From assembly GCA_013820975.1 (NCBI GenBank), contig JACDHQ010000154.1, positions 1 to 5,813 of the forward strand: a DNA stretch of 5,813 nt, written 5' to 3'. Within the stretch, counting starts at the first letter, position 1. Each line of letters starts with the position of its first letter. The notes beneath the pieces were generated by a model. That model saw only the letters and a list, made by a program, of their open reading frames with translations. It was not told the origin of the DNA and made no database searches. The position numbers were made by a program, and so were the translations under genes. This document shows positions 5,125 through 5,813 of this stretch, piece after piece. Origin of the DNA: Gemmatimonadaceae bacterium. Its GTDB lineage: Bacteria; Gemmatimonadota; Gemmatimonadetes; Gemmatimonadales; Gemmatimonadaceae.

Positions 5125-5813
5125 ATCTCCCAGTTGGACAGCACGATCCCGCGCGCCGGCTTCGCTTCCTGCGCATCGTGCATCGCCATCCGCAGGTCGG
5201 TCCACCGCACCCGGCCGCCCAGCTTGATCAGCAGTGCGTAGGCTGATCCATAGTCCCCCTGCATCCGCACGGCGACGCGCCGCGTGCCGCTCCGCCGCGC
5301 AAGGTCGCGCAGGCCCTGTACCATCTCCGCCAGCAGCACCTCGTCGTCCAGCACCATCTTCAGCACGCGAAGCTCCTCGCGTGCGCGACCCTCGACGAGC
5401 GGCGCCGAGTGGCAGAGGGCAAATCCGCGCAGCCGCCCACCACCGTCGCGCAGCAGCAGCGTGTCGCCCAGGGCAAGCCGGTCGGTGATCACGATCTCGC
5501 GCGTGTGATCATACCCCGGCGCGAGCCCGTCGAGCAGCGCACGGCACTCCTCCAACGCGGTGTGCTTCTCGTAGTCGCTGAGGCGGCCGAGCAGCGGCAT
5601 GCCCTGCGCCATCGGCACCGCGTCGAGCGTCACCGTCACGGTAAGCCGCCCCGGCGCGAAGCCGAGTGACGAGTAGAAGCCGATGTTGTCCATCGTCCGC
5701 GGCATCGTCTCGAGCCCGATCACCGTCGCGCCGCGCGCGCGCAGCCACTCGACACCCGTGGTCACCACCGTCGTGCCGAGCCCACTTCCCTGGTAGTTGG
5801 TACGGACGGCGAG
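5121..5813 (-). CDS. GNAT-family N-acetyltransferase, probably two-domain (N-terminus beyond window)
   Basis: 230 residues are visible and the frame is open to the window edge, so the start is missing. An internal GTG at 5768 is not the start, because the acetyl-CoA motif lies upstream of it. Visible residues 4-15 (RTNYQGSGLGTT) match motif A of GNAT enzymes (R/Q-x-x-G-x-G/A), which binds acetyl-CoA. NIGFYSSLGF at 43-52 is the usual motif B end (FY-x-x-x-GF). After this first domain a further 150-plus residues continue with DTLLLRDGGGRLRGFALC, a helix-rich middle and RVAVRMQGDYGSAYALLIKLGGRVRWTDLRM. This looks like a second, GNAT-like C-terminal domain, as in tandem GNAT proteins. The acetyl acceptor is unknown. 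Apart from the interlocked stop codons there is no functional link to the neighbours. Confidence 0.85.
   Translation of the reverse strand, partial: LAVRTNYQGSGLGTTVVTTGVEWLRARGATVIGLETMPRTMDNIGFYSSLGFAPGRLTVTVTLDAVPMAQGMPLLGRLSDYEKHTALEECRALLDGLAPGYDHTREIVITDRLALGDTLLLRDGGGRLRGFALCHSAPLVEGRAREELRVLKMVLDDEVLLAEMVQGLRDLARRSGTRRVAVRMQGDYGSAYALLIKLGGRVRWTDLRMAMHDAQEAKPARGIVLSNWEI

Overview
The window is GC-rich, densely packed bacterial DNA. Gene content, high GC, overlapping genes and Arg/Ala-rich shadow frames would fit Gemmatimonadota or a similar high-GC soil or sediment phylum. That placement is inference: no rRNA or marker gene is present.

Layout. Positions 2-100 (+) hold the last 32 residues of a protein with an Ig-like beta-strand tail. 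After a 117-bp gap comes a complete AMP-forming long-chain acyl-CoA synthetase (218-2047, +). A 52-bp convergent gap carries a small imperfect repeat. Next is a tightly packed minus-strand operon, read from 4542 down to 2100: a PTPS/QueD-family enzyme, GTP cyclohydrolase I (folE), a short-chain dehydrogenase, and a Trm112-like zinc-finger protein with a degenerate methyltransferase-like C-terminal region. The junctions are a 14-bp overlap, a 1-bp TGATG overlap and a 4-bp gap. Positions 4543-4920 are non-coding. They hold a G-rich tract able to form a G-quadruplex, a strong intrinsic terminator on the minus strand, AT-rich inverted repeats and a TGACC-N3-GGTCA dyad. A 67-aa two-helix membrane protein (4921-5124, +) follows. 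Its stop codon interlocks with that of a minus-strand GNAT acetyltransferase (5121-5813), whose N-terminus lies outside the window.

How the genes work together. FolE converts GTP to 7,8-dihydroneopterin triphosphate, the direct substrate of the PTPS/QueD family. The PTPS-family protein has the CX5HGH spacing and the ETPNN tail typical of 6-pyruvoyl-tetrahydropterin synthases, not the CX3HGH spacing of classical QueD. The third gene is an SDR, the superfamily of sepiapterin reductase. The set could therefore be a compact tetrahydrobiopterin-type operon instead of, or as well as, a queuosine or folate feeder. This is the most interesting hypothesis in the window and is not proven by sequence alone. 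The fourth gene has no known link to pterins.

No CRISPR array, insertion sequence, phage gene, tRNA or rRNA was seen.
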